Source: Acinetobacter boissieri | Lineage (GTDB): Bacteria > Pseudomonadota > Gammaproteobacteria > Pseudomonadales > Moraxellaceae | Reading direction: 5' to 3' | Assembly (NCBI RefSeq): GCF_900096955.1 | Contig: NZ_FMYL01000003.1 | Coordinates: 124,001-188,000, forward strand | DNA: 64,000 nucleotides | Shown here: positions 56,537 through 64,000 of the stretch, piece after piece | Position numbering within the stretch: the first letter of the stretch is position 1 | How the letters are laid out: each line of letters starts with the position of its first letter | The notes under the pieces: model-generated | What the model was told of the DNA's origin: nothing | The model's database searches: none | The model's input: only the letters and a program-made list of their open reading frames with translations | Translations under genes and position numbers: made by a program

Positions 56537-56806
56537 GTGGCAAACTCTGCTCAGGCAAAAAAACGTGCACGTCAAAACGTGAAAGCACGTAAACACAACG
56601 CAAGCTTGCGTTCAATGGTTCGTACTTACTTAAAACGTACGTTAAGTGCGATTGCTTCTGGTGACTATGCTGTTGCTACAGATGCTTATAAAAAAGCAGT
56701 TCCTGTAATCGACCGTATGGCTGACAAAGGCATTATCCACAAAAATAAAGCTGCTCGTCATAAGAGCCGCTTAAATGCACAAGTTAAAGCACTTGCTTCT
56801 AACTAA
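56537..56806 (+). CDS. rpsT: 30S ribosomal protein S20, GTG start
   Basis: This 89-residue protein reads (M)[20 protein letters not shown], the S20 N-terminus, and ends VKALASN. The start is GTG at 56537 with AAGGAG 7 bases upstream; there is no in-frame ATG nearby, and the longer open frame upstream is the untranslated leader. E. coli rpsT also uses a non-ATG start (TTG), which limits its expression. A strong terminator follows the stop. Confidence 0.96.
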   Translation: MANSAQAKKRARQNVKARKHNASLRSMVRTYLKRTLSAIASGDYAVATDAYKKAVPVIDRMADKGIIHKNKAARHKSRLNAQVKALASN

Positions 56807-56818
56807 GTTGTATTAAGT

Positions 56819-56847
56819 AAAAAAGCCTCCTTTAAGGAGGCTTTTTT
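56819..56847 (+). terminator. rpsT terminator
   Basis: AAGCCTCC and GGAGGCTT form a tight hairpin at 56823-56843, followed by T6. It may also serve the convergent phosphatase gene. Confidence 0.85.
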
Positions 56848-56854
56848 ATATTTG

Positions 56855-57574
56855 TTAAAGCTGGGGTTTATCAAATACTTTGCTTATTGCTATACGATAA
56901 ACATTACCACGCCAAATCCATACCAAATCACTTTTTAAAAATTCTACACCTTCGAACCACAAAAACATGCCTTCCATCATTTGTGGCCAATGGTGTTTCT
57001 CTAAAGCACCTACACCACTTAAGTGTGCATAAATTACTGCCATAATGGTGTCATGTGTCACAACAAGATGCATACCCTCACTTTGTTTCGTGAGTTGATA
57101 TAGATCCGTCAAAATATCAAAAACACCTACTTGTACAGACTTCATACCTGGAACTTGTTCTTTTAAAAAAGCATTCACAAACCCTAAAGCACCATATTGT
57201 TTAAATGAGGGCGAAGCTTTTTCTATATTCAGTACAAAACTACCCGGTTCAACCAATAATGGATTACAGACCTGCTGTAGACTAGGCAAAGTATTTTTAC
57301 CTGCACCGAGCAACATATAGCGACTTGTATCTACACAGCGCTGAATAGGGCTTGTACTGGCACTAGCAAAAACAACGCCTTGCATTGCTAAGTGCCTACC
57401 CCATGCTTGTGCTAGGGCTACTCCATCTGGCGTAAGTTGCAAATCATAACCCGCTAATCCTTGACCATTTACAACTTCTCGAATTGAGTGTCTAGTCAAT
57501 AACACAACAGGAATATTTTTGGGTAACAAAGCAATCGCATCAAGCATGTTTGCAGGGAGTTTCGCTAAAGTCAT
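56855..57574 (-). CDS. Histidine phosphatase (phosphoglycerate mutase-like) family protein
   Basis: This 239-residue protein has the catalytic His in VLLTRHSIRE (a variant of the usual RHG) and the second His in LVVTHDTIMAVIY. It should hydrolyse or transfer a phosphate through a phospho-His, but the substrate is unknown. The replacement of RHGE by RHSIRE puts it outside the classic glycolytic mutases. I start at the ATG at 57572-57574 because GAGGAG lies 7 bases upstream; the TTG ten codons earlier is less likely. It follows cysQ on the same strand, 42 bases apart. Confidence 0.85.
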   Translation of the reverse strand: MTLAKLPANMLDAIALLPKNIPVVLLTRHSIREVVNGQGLAGYDLQLTPDGVALAQAWGRHLAMQGVVFASASTSPIQRCVDTSRYMLLGAGKNTLPSLQQVCNPLLVEPGSFVLNIEKASPSFKQYGALGFVNAFLKEQVPGMKSVQVGVFDILTDLYQLTKQSEGMHLVVTHDTIMAVIYAHLSGVGALEKHHWPQMMEGMFLWFEGVEFLKSDLVWIWRGNVYRIAISKVFDKPQL

Positions 57575-57616
57575 ACTTTGCTCCTCAATAAAAATAAAAA
57601 TCACCCACCCATGATA

Positions 57617-58462
57617 TTACAAACATTGAAATGCGTACTTTGCATACTGCATATGAGTAAAAGCAATAAAATTTCCATTTAATAAAGTTTTTCTTTGGTT
57701 ATACATAAAAGGAGTTTGCGTGTGTGACCACAACCCACCTCCAATACTTTCAAGCAAGCATTGCCCTGCACTGGTATCCCACTCACATGTAGGGTGAAAT
57801 CTTGGATAAATATCTATCAGACCTTCTAACATTAAACAAAACTTGTAAGCACTACCTGCATGTATGATCTGTAGAGGGCTAATTTTTTCTAACTGTTGTA
57901 AAAAGTATTGCATCTGTTTAGAGTCACTCTGGTGGCTCATACCAATGCGTAAAACTTGGTCTGCTAAGCATATATCTGATTTTTCGTATACCCACCATGT
58001 ATGGTCTGAAAATTGATATTTAAAAGGCTTTTTTCCAGCATAACCAATATAAAGACAGTTTTCTTGTGGTACTGAAATAATACCGAGTTCCGTTTTACCA
58101 TGCTGTACTAAACTTAAATTAATTGTAAATTCAGGTCGCTTAGCTAGAAACTCTTTTGTACCATCTAATGGATCTAACAACCAAAAAGTATCCCATGCAT
58201 GGCGCTCATTATGCTTTCCCTCTTCAGATAAAACAGGATACTTCTGAGTTAAGTTTTGCAATGCTGTAGAAAAATAGGAATGAACACTAAAATCTGCTTG
58301 AGTCACTGCAGATTGATCTTCTTTTTGTTGAATATTAAAAGTATCACTGTGCAATAAATACTGCTGATACTGTTCCCTTAAAATTTGGTTCGCTTTATCT
58401 AATAGCACAATAATTTCATTGAACAGTGTGTCTTTTGGTGCAATACATTGTTTAAACATCAT
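57617..58462 (-). CDS. cysQ: 3'(2'),5'-bisphosphate nucleotidase CysQ
   Basis: This 281-residue member of the inositol-monophosphatase superfamily has metal-binding motifs SEEGKHNER, WLLDPLDGTKEF and CEWDTSAGQCLLESIGG. CysQ removes 3'-phosphoadenosine 5'-phosphate, a by-product of sulfate assimilation and of phosphopantetheine transfer. The sulfate uptake operon at 34-39 kb is consistent with active sulfate assimilation. Ribosome site upstream of the double ATG is weak, so the exact start is uncertain. Confidence 0.93.
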   Translation of the reverse strand: MMFKQCIAPKDTLFNEIIVLLDKANQILREQYQQYLLHSDTFNIQQKEDQSAVTQADFSVHSYFSTALQNLTQKYPVLSEEGKHNERHAWDTFWLLDPLDGTKEFLAKRPEFTINLSLVQHGKTELGIISVPQENCLYIGYAGKKPFKYQFSDHTWWVYEKSDICLADQVLRIGMSHQSDSKQMQYFLQQLEKISPLQIIHAGSAYKFCLMLEGLIDIYPRFHPTCEWDTSAGQCLLESIGGGLWSHTQTPFMYNQRKTLLNGNFIAFTHMQYAKYAFQCL

Positions 58463-58593
58463 AATAAAATAGCAATAAATAAGGTTAATCTACAGTATTT
58501 TTTGCTGTAAAACATACTCCTTATTTATACAAGAACCAAAACGTGGATTTTATAGATCAAAACATGCCATAATTTCATAGACTTTATAAATAT

Positions 58594-59283
58594 ATGAGCA
58601 TGATGTTAAAACAAATTTATATGTTTGATATGGATGGTACATTACTCGATCTTGCGTATGATGACTTGATTTGGAATATAAAAGTACCCGAACACTACGT
58701 CAGAGCACATGCAACAACTTATAACGACATTCATTCACTCATGCACCACTACCACGAACAATACAAACACACGCTGTCTTGGTATTCAACTCAGTTTTGG
58801 TCACAAAAATTACAGCTCGACGTCGTAAATATACATCAACAATATGCCGAACATATTTGTACTCGGCCCTACTGTATAGAACTCCTCACCGAACTAAATC
58901 AAAGAGGACATGAATGCTGGCTAGTGACCAATGCAGATCTAAAAACTTTAAAGCTTAAGCTTGAAAAAACACAGATTGGACCTTATTTTAAACACATCAT
59001 TAGTAGCGAATACATTGGTTATGCAAAAGAAGATGCTCAGTTTTGGCATACACTGCATAAACAATTTCCATTTTGTATAAAAAATAGCATATTTATAGAT
59101 GACACGCTTGCTGTCTTACAACAAGCTGAGCAATTTGGCCTCAAACACTTATGGGGCATTGCACAGCCTTCAAGTACAAGACAAATCACCGCGAATCATC
59201 ACTACCCTATGCTAGATCAACTCACCGACCTCCTCAAATTCCTACCGAAACCGTTAAAGGAACACGATGAAACAAGTCAATGA
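58594..59283 (+). CDS. yrfG: HAD-family GMP/IMP nucleotidase-like protein YrfG
   Basis: This 229-residue HAD hydrolase has motif I FDMDGTLLDL, motif II LVTNAD, motif III Lys near KLKLEK and motif IV IFIDDTLAVL. It resembles E. coli YrfG, a purine monophosphate 5'-nucleotidase that is encoded just before hslR, as here. Its stop lies 17 bases inside hslR, so the two are translationally coupled. The first ATG (58594) is followed by MMLKQIYMFDMDG; any of the first three Met could be used. Confidence 0.88.
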   Translation: MSMMLKQIYMFDMDGTLLDLAYDDLIWNIKVPEHYVRAHATTYNDIHSLMHHYHEQYKHTLSWYSTQFWSQKLQLDVVNIHQQYAEHICTRPYCIELLTELNQRGHECWLVTNADLKTLKLKLEKTQIGPYFKHIISSEYIGYAKEDAQFWHTLHKQFPFCIKNSIFIDDTLAVLQQAEQFGLKHLWGIAQPSSTRQITANHHYPMLDQLTDLLKFLPKPLKEHDETSQ

Positions 59284-59692
59284 ATCTACAAATCACATAG
59301 AACGTATGCGTATTGACAAATGGCTTTGGGCAGCACGTTTTTTTAAAACTCGCAGTTTAGCTAAAACAGCCATTGAGGGGGGTAAAGTCCATCACTTATC
59401 TGATCGGGTAAAAGTCTCTAAAGAAGTGTATATTGGCTTAGAACTCACAATACAACAAGGCTCAGATAAAAAAACCGTTATCATTCAAGGACTATCTAAT
59501 CAACGTGGCCCTGCGCCTACAGCTCAATTATTGTATGAAGAAACTGCGGTAAGTATTGCTCGTAGAGAGTTATTAGCATCTCAACGTAAACTGGATAACT
59601 TAGCAAAACCAGATCATCGACCAAATAAAAAAGATCGTCGCCAGATTCATAAATTTAAACAAAGCCACGACGAACAGTGGACATATCCATAA
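59267..59692 (+). CDS. hslR: Heat shock protein 15 (ribosome-associated S4-domain protein)
   Basis: The 141 residues have an N-terminal S4 RNA-binding domain (RIDKWLWAARFFKTRSLAKTAIEGGKVHHLSDRVKVSKEV) and a basic tail (RPNKKDRRQIHKFKQSHDEQW). HslR binds stalled 50S subunits carrying peptidyl-tRNA and helps recycle them. AAAGGA lies upstream of the ATG within yrfG. In E. coli the order is yrfG-hslR-hslO; hslO is not here. Confidence 0.93.
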   Translation: MKQVNESTNHIERMRIDKWLWAARFFKTRSLAKTAIEGGKVHHLSDRVKVSKEVYIGLELTIQQGSDKKTVIIQGLSNQRGPAPTAQLLYEETAVSIARRELLASQRKLDNLAKPDHRPNKKDRRQIHKFKQSHDEQWTYP

Positions 59693-59700
59693 GAAAATAG

Positions 59701-59719
59701 TGCGACACATAATGTCGCA
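59701..59719. repeat. 7-base hairpin between hslR and recA
   Basis: TGCGACA (59701-59707) and TGTCGCA (59713-59719) enclose a 5-base loop, just after the hslR stop. There is no T-run. It may stabilise the hslR mRNA end or be an operator for recA. Confidence 0.4.
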
Positions 59720-59839
59720 TCAAGTGAAAACTTACTGGTAGAAATGAATTAAACCTGTCAGTATAGCCTTCGTGGAATCAAGATGTACTCAAACGTCCAC
59801 TTGGGTTACCAATTATATTTATCTTTTTGAGGTCTTCAC

Positions 59840-60877
59840 ATGGACGAAAATAAAGGCAAAGCCTTAAATGCAGCACTGGCACAAATTGAAAAACAATTTG
59901 GTAAAAACTCAGTAATGCGCTTAGGTAGTAACACTGTACAAGCAGTTGAAGCCATTTCGACAGGTTCTTTAATGTTAGATATTGCACTTGGCATAGGTGG
60001 TTTACCTAAAGGGCGTATTGTTGAAATTTATGGGCCTGAGTCTTCTGGTAAAACAACAATGACGCTCCAAGCGATTGCTGAATGCCAAAAAGCAGGCGGT
60101 ACATGTGCATTTATCGATGCTGAACATGCTCTAGATCCACAATATGCACGTAAGCTGGGTGTAGATATTGATAATCTCTTGGTTTCACAGCCAGACCACG
60201 GTGAACAAGCATTAGAAATTGCAGATATGTTGGTACGCTCTGGTGCAGTAGATATGATTGTTGTCGATTCCGTCGCAGCACTGACACCGCGTGCAGAAAT
60301 TGAAGGTGAAATGGGCGATTCGCACATGGGCTTACAAGCACGCCTCATGAGCCAAGCACTACGTAAAATTACAGGAAATGCAAAACGTTCAAACTGTATG
60401 GTTGTATTCATTAACCAAATTCGTATGAAAATTGGCGTGATGTTTGGTAGCCCTGAAACAACAACAGGCGGTAATGCACTCAAATTCTATGCATCTGTAC
60501 GTTTAGATATTCGCCGTGTAGGTCAAGTCAAAGAAGGCGATGAAATCATTGGCTCAGAAACCAAAATTAAAGTCGTTAAAAACAAAATGGCGCCTCCATT
60601 TAGAGAAGCACTGTTCCAGATTTTATATGGTAAGGGTGTAAACCATCTGGGTGAGATTGTAGACCTAGGTGTACAACAAAATATTGTGAAAAAAGCAGGT
60701 GCTTGGTACTCATACCAAGATGCAAAAATTGGTCAAGGTAAAAATAATGTAATCCGTTATTTTGAAGAAAACCCAAGTTTAGCAGCTGAAATTGAAGCAA
60801 AAATTCGTGCTGAGCTACTCACAAAAGTAACAGTAACTGAAGAAGTAGATGACGAACTCGCACCGTTAGATGAGTAA
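59840..60877 (+). CDS. recA: Recombinase RecA
   Basis: This 345-residue RecA has Walker [10 protein letters not shown] (about 67-75), the L1/L2 DNA-binding regions ([12 protein letters not shown] and [36 protein letters not shown]) and an acidic C-terminus. It catalyses strand exchange in recombinational repair. GAGG lies 9 bases before the ATG. I see no CTGT-N8-ACAG LexA box in the preceding 150 bases, which is in line with the reported absence of LexA in Acinetobacter. recX follows after a terminator. Confidence 0.98.
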   Translation: MDENKGKALNAALAQIEKQFGKNSVMRLGSNTVQAVEAISTGSLMLDIALGIGGLPKGRIVEIYGPESSGKTTMTLQAIAECQKAGGTCAFIDAEHALDPQYARKLGVDIDNLLVSQPDHGEQALEIADMLVRSGAVDMIVVDSVAALTPRAEIEGEMGDSHMGLQARLMSQALRKITGNAKRSNCMVVFINQIRMKIGVMFGSPETTTGGNALKFYASVRLDIRRVGQVKEGDEIIGSETKIKVVKNKMAPPFREALFQILYGKGVNHLGEIVDLGVQQNIVKKAGAWYSYQDAKIGQGKNNVIRYFEENPSLAAEIEAKIRAELLTKVTVTEEVDDELAPLDE

Positions 60878-60893
60878 ATAGTATTCACTAAAG

Positions 60894-60918
60894 CCGAGCA
60901 TCATTGCTCGGTTTTTTT
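60894..60918 (+). terminator. recA terminator
   Basis: CCGAGCA-TCAT-TGCTCGG (60894-60911) is followed by T7. As recX starts 29 bases later, it probably reduces recX expression relative to recA, as known for recA-recX pairs. Confidence 0.85.
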
Positions 60919-60946
60919 AATATCAAACTGCTGTGACTGCAAAACC

Positions 60947-61450
60947 ATGTATAAAAATCACCAAAAAATCCAAAGCCCAAATGAGCGACCAAAACTGAGT
61001 GGTGCAAAGCTACGTGCCTACGCATATAGACTACTGGGTCGCAAAGAATACTCTAAAGCAGAACTCACACAAAAATTACAGCAATATGCAGAAGACATAG
61101 ATGAAGTACACGTGATTGTTGAGCAAATGATTGAATATAACTACCAAAATGATGAACGATATGCACAGCAAATGTTTAGAAGTCAGCTAAATAAAGGACA
61201 AGGACCACAACGTATTAAACAGAAAGTACAGCAAAAATCTGTAGACCTACAATTTATTGAAGCACAACTCGAGTCGACCAATTGGCTTGCTGAAGCGTAT
61301 ACACTAAAAGTAAGAAGGTTTGGGCAAGAGATTGCAACTGATCCCAAAATCAAAGCTAAACAAGTAAGATTTCTACAATATAGAGGGTATAGTTTAGATA
61401 CTATTTTTAAAATTATTGAAATGAAGGAAGAAGATTTTGAAGACTTATAA
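60947..61450 (+). CDS. recX: RecA regulator RecX
   Basis: This 167-residue protein of three-helix repeats has RLLGRKEYSKAELTQKLQQYAED at about residues 28-50 and the RecX second repeat NDERYAQQMFRSQLNKGQGPQRIKQKVQQKSV. RecX blocks RecA filament growth. Length and position directly after recA are typical. The ATG at 60947 is the first in frame; the basic residues 1-18 may be dispensable. Confidence 0.94.
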   Translation: MYKNHQKIQSPNERPKLSGAKLRAYAYRLLGRKEYSKAELTQKLQQYAEDIDEVHVIVEQMIEYNYQNDERYAQQMFRSQLNKGQGPQRIKQKVQQKSVDLQFIEAQLESTNWLAEAYTLKVRRFGQEIATDPKIKAKQVRFLQYRGYSLDTIFKIIEMKEEDFEDL

Positions 61451-61459
61451 ATAAATGGA

Positions 61460-61569
<110 letters not shown>

Positions 61570-61581
61570 ATCACAACGACA

Positions 61582-61609
61582 AGTATAGAGATTTTTTTAA
61601 TTCACACAA
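61582..61609 (-). promoter_or_regulatory. ffs promoter candidate
   Basis: On the minus strand, TTGTGT (61604-61609) and TATACT (61582-61587) are 16 bases apart. Transcription would begin near 61575, a few bases before the RNA. Confidence 0.55.
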
Positions 61610-61789
61610 GTCAAAAACCTACTTTTTCGTACAAATACAGTGTGTTTGATTACTAATAAATCACTTAAAATGATGTACCCCAATAAAAAAAATGCTTAAA
61701 CTGTAAAGTATCTTCTTAATATGTATTATTACCCTGATATTTGACGATTATTTAGTTACACATGGGTAAATTTTAAATTAGGTCTGTTT

Positions 61790-62677
61790 ATGCAATTATC
61801 AAAATACAATTATGCTTTAATCTCTCTGTTGAGTTGTTCTGTGTCTTATGCGGCCATACCTATTGAAAGTATGTCTTTAAGCCAAAATAGCACAGCGTCT
61901 ATTGCACCAACAACAGCTACAAACAATACATCTACTTCAGACAATAGTACTGTACCTGTAAATATTAACTGGCAGCTCATGCAAAAAAGTGAAAAGTTAG
62001 AAGAAGAGGTACGCCGTTTACGTGGCACTATTGAAGAGCATGAAAATACAATACAACAACTGAAAAAAGACCTAGATAACCATTATGCCGACCTAGATCA
62101 AAGACTACAGATACTACAGCAGAAAGTTGATGATCAACAGCAACAACAAGCACAACAACCTAGCGCTGCACCAGTAGCGCCTTCTGTACCCGCTACACCT
62201 AAAACGGTTGTTCCACCTACTACAACCAATAAACCAGCAAGTACAAACAAAGCAACCAGTATTGCACCAGAAACAACAGCCGAAACAAAAAAAACAGACT
62301 TAACCGAGAAAGAGGCTTACACGCTTGCGCTAGAAGCTTACAAACAAGGTGGGGCTAAAAAAGCAATTGCACCTATGCAAGACTTCATTAAAAATTATCC
62401 TAAAAGTATTTATATTGGTAATGCCCACTTTTGGTTAGCGGAGTTTAATCTTGCCATTACACCTGCAAATTACGTGGCAGCAAAAAAGAACTATGATATT
62501 GTTGCCAAACAGTATGCTGAATCAGATAAAGCTTCTCGTGCTTTATATCAACTCTATAGTATTGCAAAAGAAGTTGATCATAATCTAGCTCTAGCAACGA
62601 AGTATAAGCAAATTATTTTAAGCAAATATCAAGATTCGAAAGAAGCTGGTTATTTTAAAACGACTTCAAAAAGCTAA
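61790..62677 (+). CDS. cpoB: Cell division coordinator CpoB/YbgF-like protein
   Basis: The 295 residues have a signal peptide (cleavage near SYAA-IPI), a Ser/Thr-rich spacer, a trimerising coiled coil (about 63-115: EKLEEEVRRLRGTIEEHENTIQQLKKDLDNHYADLDQRLQIL), a Gln/Pro/Ala/Thr-rich linker, and TPR repeats (about 175-290: EAYTLALEAYKQGGAKKAIAPMQDFIKNYPKS, NAHFWLAE). CpoB links Tol-Pal outer-membrane constriction with peptidoglycan synthesis. Unlike the E. coli arrangement it is not next to tol-pal here. Confidence 0.88.
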   Translation: MQLSKYNYALISLLSCSVSYAAIPIESMSLSQNSTASIAPTTATNNTSTSDNSTVPVNINWQLMQKSEKLEEEVRRLRGTIEEHENTIQQLKKDLDNHYADLDQRLQILQQKVDDQQQQQAQQPSAAPVAPSVPATPKTVVPPTTTNKPASTNKATSIAPETTAETKKTDLTEKEAYTLALEAYKQGGAKKAIAPMQDFIKNYPKSIYIGNAHFWLAEFNLAITPANYVAAKKNYDIVAKQYAESDKASRALYQLYSIAKEVDHNLALATKYKQIILSKYQDSKEAGYFKTTSKS

Positions 62678-62687
62678 TCATAGAAAT

Positions 62688-62719
62688 AAAAAAGACGAGC
62701 TATATAGCTCGTCTTTTTT
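62688..62719. terminator. Bidirectional terminator between cpoB and lpxA
   Basis: GACGAGC (62694-62700) and GCTCGTC (62707-62713) are flanked by A6 and T6. It ends cpoB (plus) and lpxA (minus). Confidence 0.85.
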
Positions 62720-62733
62720 ACCAAACCGTTTAA

Positions 62734-63522
62734 TTAACGTACAATACCACGTTTAGATTGTTCCAAAGAATCAATTAAAAGCTGTACTTCAGTTACGTTC
62801 GGTAAAATTTCCGAGCGAATACGCTCTATTGCTTGTACTGTGGTCAAGTTTTCTTTATAGATTAGTTTAAAGGCTTCACGTAAGCCATTAATAATCTCTC
62901 TAGACCAACCTCTACGCTTCATGCCTTCAATATTAAGTCCAAAAGCATGTGCCGGGTTACCAGAAGCCATCACATATGATGGTACATCTTTAGTAATCAA
63001 AGAAGCAGCACCAATCATGCTATAAGAATCAATTTTACAAAATTGATGTACACCTGAGTTACCGCCCACAACGACATGACTACCAACGTGAACATGACCC
63101 GCTATACCAACATTATTTGCAAAAATATTATGGTCACCAATTTGACAATCATGCGCAATATGCGTATTCACCATCAATAGATTATGATGCCCTATTTTGG
63201 TCAAGGCATGGTCTTGTACTGTACCACGATGTAAGCTTGAGTGTTCACGAATGGTATTATAATCACCAATTTCAAGCCATGTCTCTTCACCATGATACTT
63301 TAAGTCTTGGCATACCTCGCCAATACTCGCAAATTGGAAAATTTGATTATTTTGACCAATACGCGTGTAGCCTGCGACAACAACATGTGAATGTAACACT
63401 GTTCCAGATGCAATCGTTACTTCTGGGCCAATTATACAATACGGACCTATCGAAACATCTGATGCAATAACTGCTGATGGGTCGATAATCGCAGTGGAGT
63501 GGATATTTGCCGTATTTCTCAT
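62734..63522 (-). CDS. lpxA: UDP-N-acetylglucosamine acyltransferase LpxA
   Basis: This 262-residue left-handed beta-helix protein has hexapeptide repeats (for example IIDPSAVIASDVSIGPYCIIGPEVTI) and the catalytic His in VNTHIAHDCQIGDH. It transfers a 3-hydroxyacyl chain from ACP to UDP-GlcNAc, the first step of lipid A synthesis. I use the ATG at 63520-63522, which gives the exact family length and N-terminus MRNTANIHSTAIIDPSA; the open frame upstream is fortuitous. fabZ precedes it by 7 bases, so they form an operon. Confidence 0.96.
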   Translation of the reverse strand: MRNTANIHSTAIIDPSAVIASDVSIGPYCIIGPEVTIASGTVLHSHVVVAGYTRIGQNNQIFQFASIGEVCQDLKYHGEETWLEIGDYNTIREHSSLHRGTVQDHALTKIGHHNLLMVNTHIAHDCQIGDHNIFANNVGIAGHVHVGSHVVVGGNSGVHQFCKIDSYSMIGAASLITKDVPSYVMASGNPAHAFGLNIEGMKRRGWSREIINGLREAFKLIYKENLTTVQAIERIRSEILPNVTEVQLLIDSLEQSKRGIVR

Positions 63523-63529
63523 GCCTACT

Positions 63530-64000
63530 CTATAACTTTTGATGGGAGATAATAATTTCTGCTGTTGTTGCAACAATTCCGTCAACAGAAGCAGTACATT
63601 GATATTTATAAATACCACGTTTTTGCATAATGAGCTCAGACTTTAAAACCAACTGATCACCTGCAACAACTTGTTTTTTAAAACGTATTTTCTCAGCACC
63701 AGCAAATAAAAATAATGAGCCTGGGGTAGGCTTAACATCATTCATCACAAAACCTAAAATACCGGATACTTGTGCAAGTGCTTCAACAATAAGTACACCA
63801 GGCATAATAGGATATTCAGGAAAATGCCCTTGTAAAAACTCTTCATTAATTGAAACGTTTTTATAACCCACAATCGCATTGTCTGTAATTTCTACCACAC
63901 GATCTACCAATAAAAATGGGTAGCGATGTGGTAGATATTCACGAATTTGCTGGATATTCATTGGCAATTCGGGTTTATTTTGATTTGTTTTTTCTGACTC
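63530..64000 (-). CDS. fabZ: 3-hydroxyacyl-ACP dehydratase FabZ (5' end at or beyond window edge)
   Basis: The hot-dog fold dehydratase of fatty-acid elongation has the family motif LPHRYPFLLVDRV, VSINEEFLQGHFPEYPIMPGVLIVEALAQ (catalytic His and Glu) and FLFAGAEKIRFKKQV. From the ATG at 63959-63961 the protein would be 143 residues, but the frame stays open for 13 more codons to the window edge (ending ...NKPELP-M), and no good ribosome site precedes 63961. Acinetobacter FabZ is, as I recall, about 161 residues long, so the true start is probably just outside the window. lpxD is expected upstream. Confidence 0.93.
   Translation of the reverse strand, partial: ESEKTNQNKPELPMNIQQIREYLPHRYPFLLVDRVVEITDNAIVGYKNVSINEEFLQGHFPEYPIMPGVLIVEALAQVSGILGFVMNDVKPTPGSLFLFAGAEKIRFKKQVVAGDQLVLKSELIMQKRGIYKYQCTASVDGIVATTAEIIISHQKL

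Overview
The window is AT-rich chromosomal DNA of a gammaproteobacterium, most likely Acinetobacter or a close relative in the Moraxellaceae. This rests on the gene content and order (yebC; ppiD-hupB; iscRSUA-hscBA-fdx; mfd; rpsT; recA-recX-ffs; cpoB; lpxA-fabZ), on an ExbB-like protein with a signal-peptide extension beside tonB, and on a FabZ frame with an N-terminal extension. No species assignment is possible from sequence reading alone. I see no insertion sequences, prophage, CRISPR arrays, tRNA or rRNA genes. Nearly all the DNA is coding.

Region 1-24.6 kb is a transport block. The start of an exbB-like gene and tonB sit beside a large TonB-dependent receptor (minus strand). Divergent from it is a five-gene oligopeptide ABC operon carrying an M3-family oligopeptidase that has a signal peptide (4.2-11.9 kb). 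After yebC come czcICBA (heavy-metal RND efflux), a polar amino-acid ABC importer and a second TonB-dependent receptor. A UvrA2-like ATPase and a lytic transglycosylase lipoprotein follow.

Region 27.7-39.8 kb holds two more importers. The first is a LacI-regulated ABC operon that ends in a GpdQ-like glycerophosphodiesterase, suggesting uptake and intracellular cleavage of a phosphodiester. The second is the sulfate operon sbp-(serine hydrolase)-cysT-cysW-cysA with a CysB/Cbl-type regulator. An SBF-family transporter lies between them.

Region 39.9-64 kb is mostly housekeeping: gcvH, aroG (DAHP synthase), ppiD, hupB, the complete isc operon, a membrane class III nucleotidyl cyclase, a HIT protein, mfd, rpsT, a histidine phosphatase, cysQ, yrfG-hslR, recA, recX, the SRP RNA gene, cpoB, lpxA and fabZ (running off the edge).

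The most interesting signal is upstream of aroG (41341-41700, minus strand). A promoter is followed by an 18-codon leader rich in Phe, Tyr and Trp, then a strong intrinsic terminator that can be opened by alternative pairing. Between that terminator and aroG lies a second leader of 30 codons, also packed with Phe and Tyr and with a good ribosome binding site. This looks like a tandem two-leader attenuation system for aromatic amino-acid synthesis. Secondary themes are TonB receptors sitting next to ABC importers, and sulfur metabolism (sulfate uptake, CysQ, Isc).
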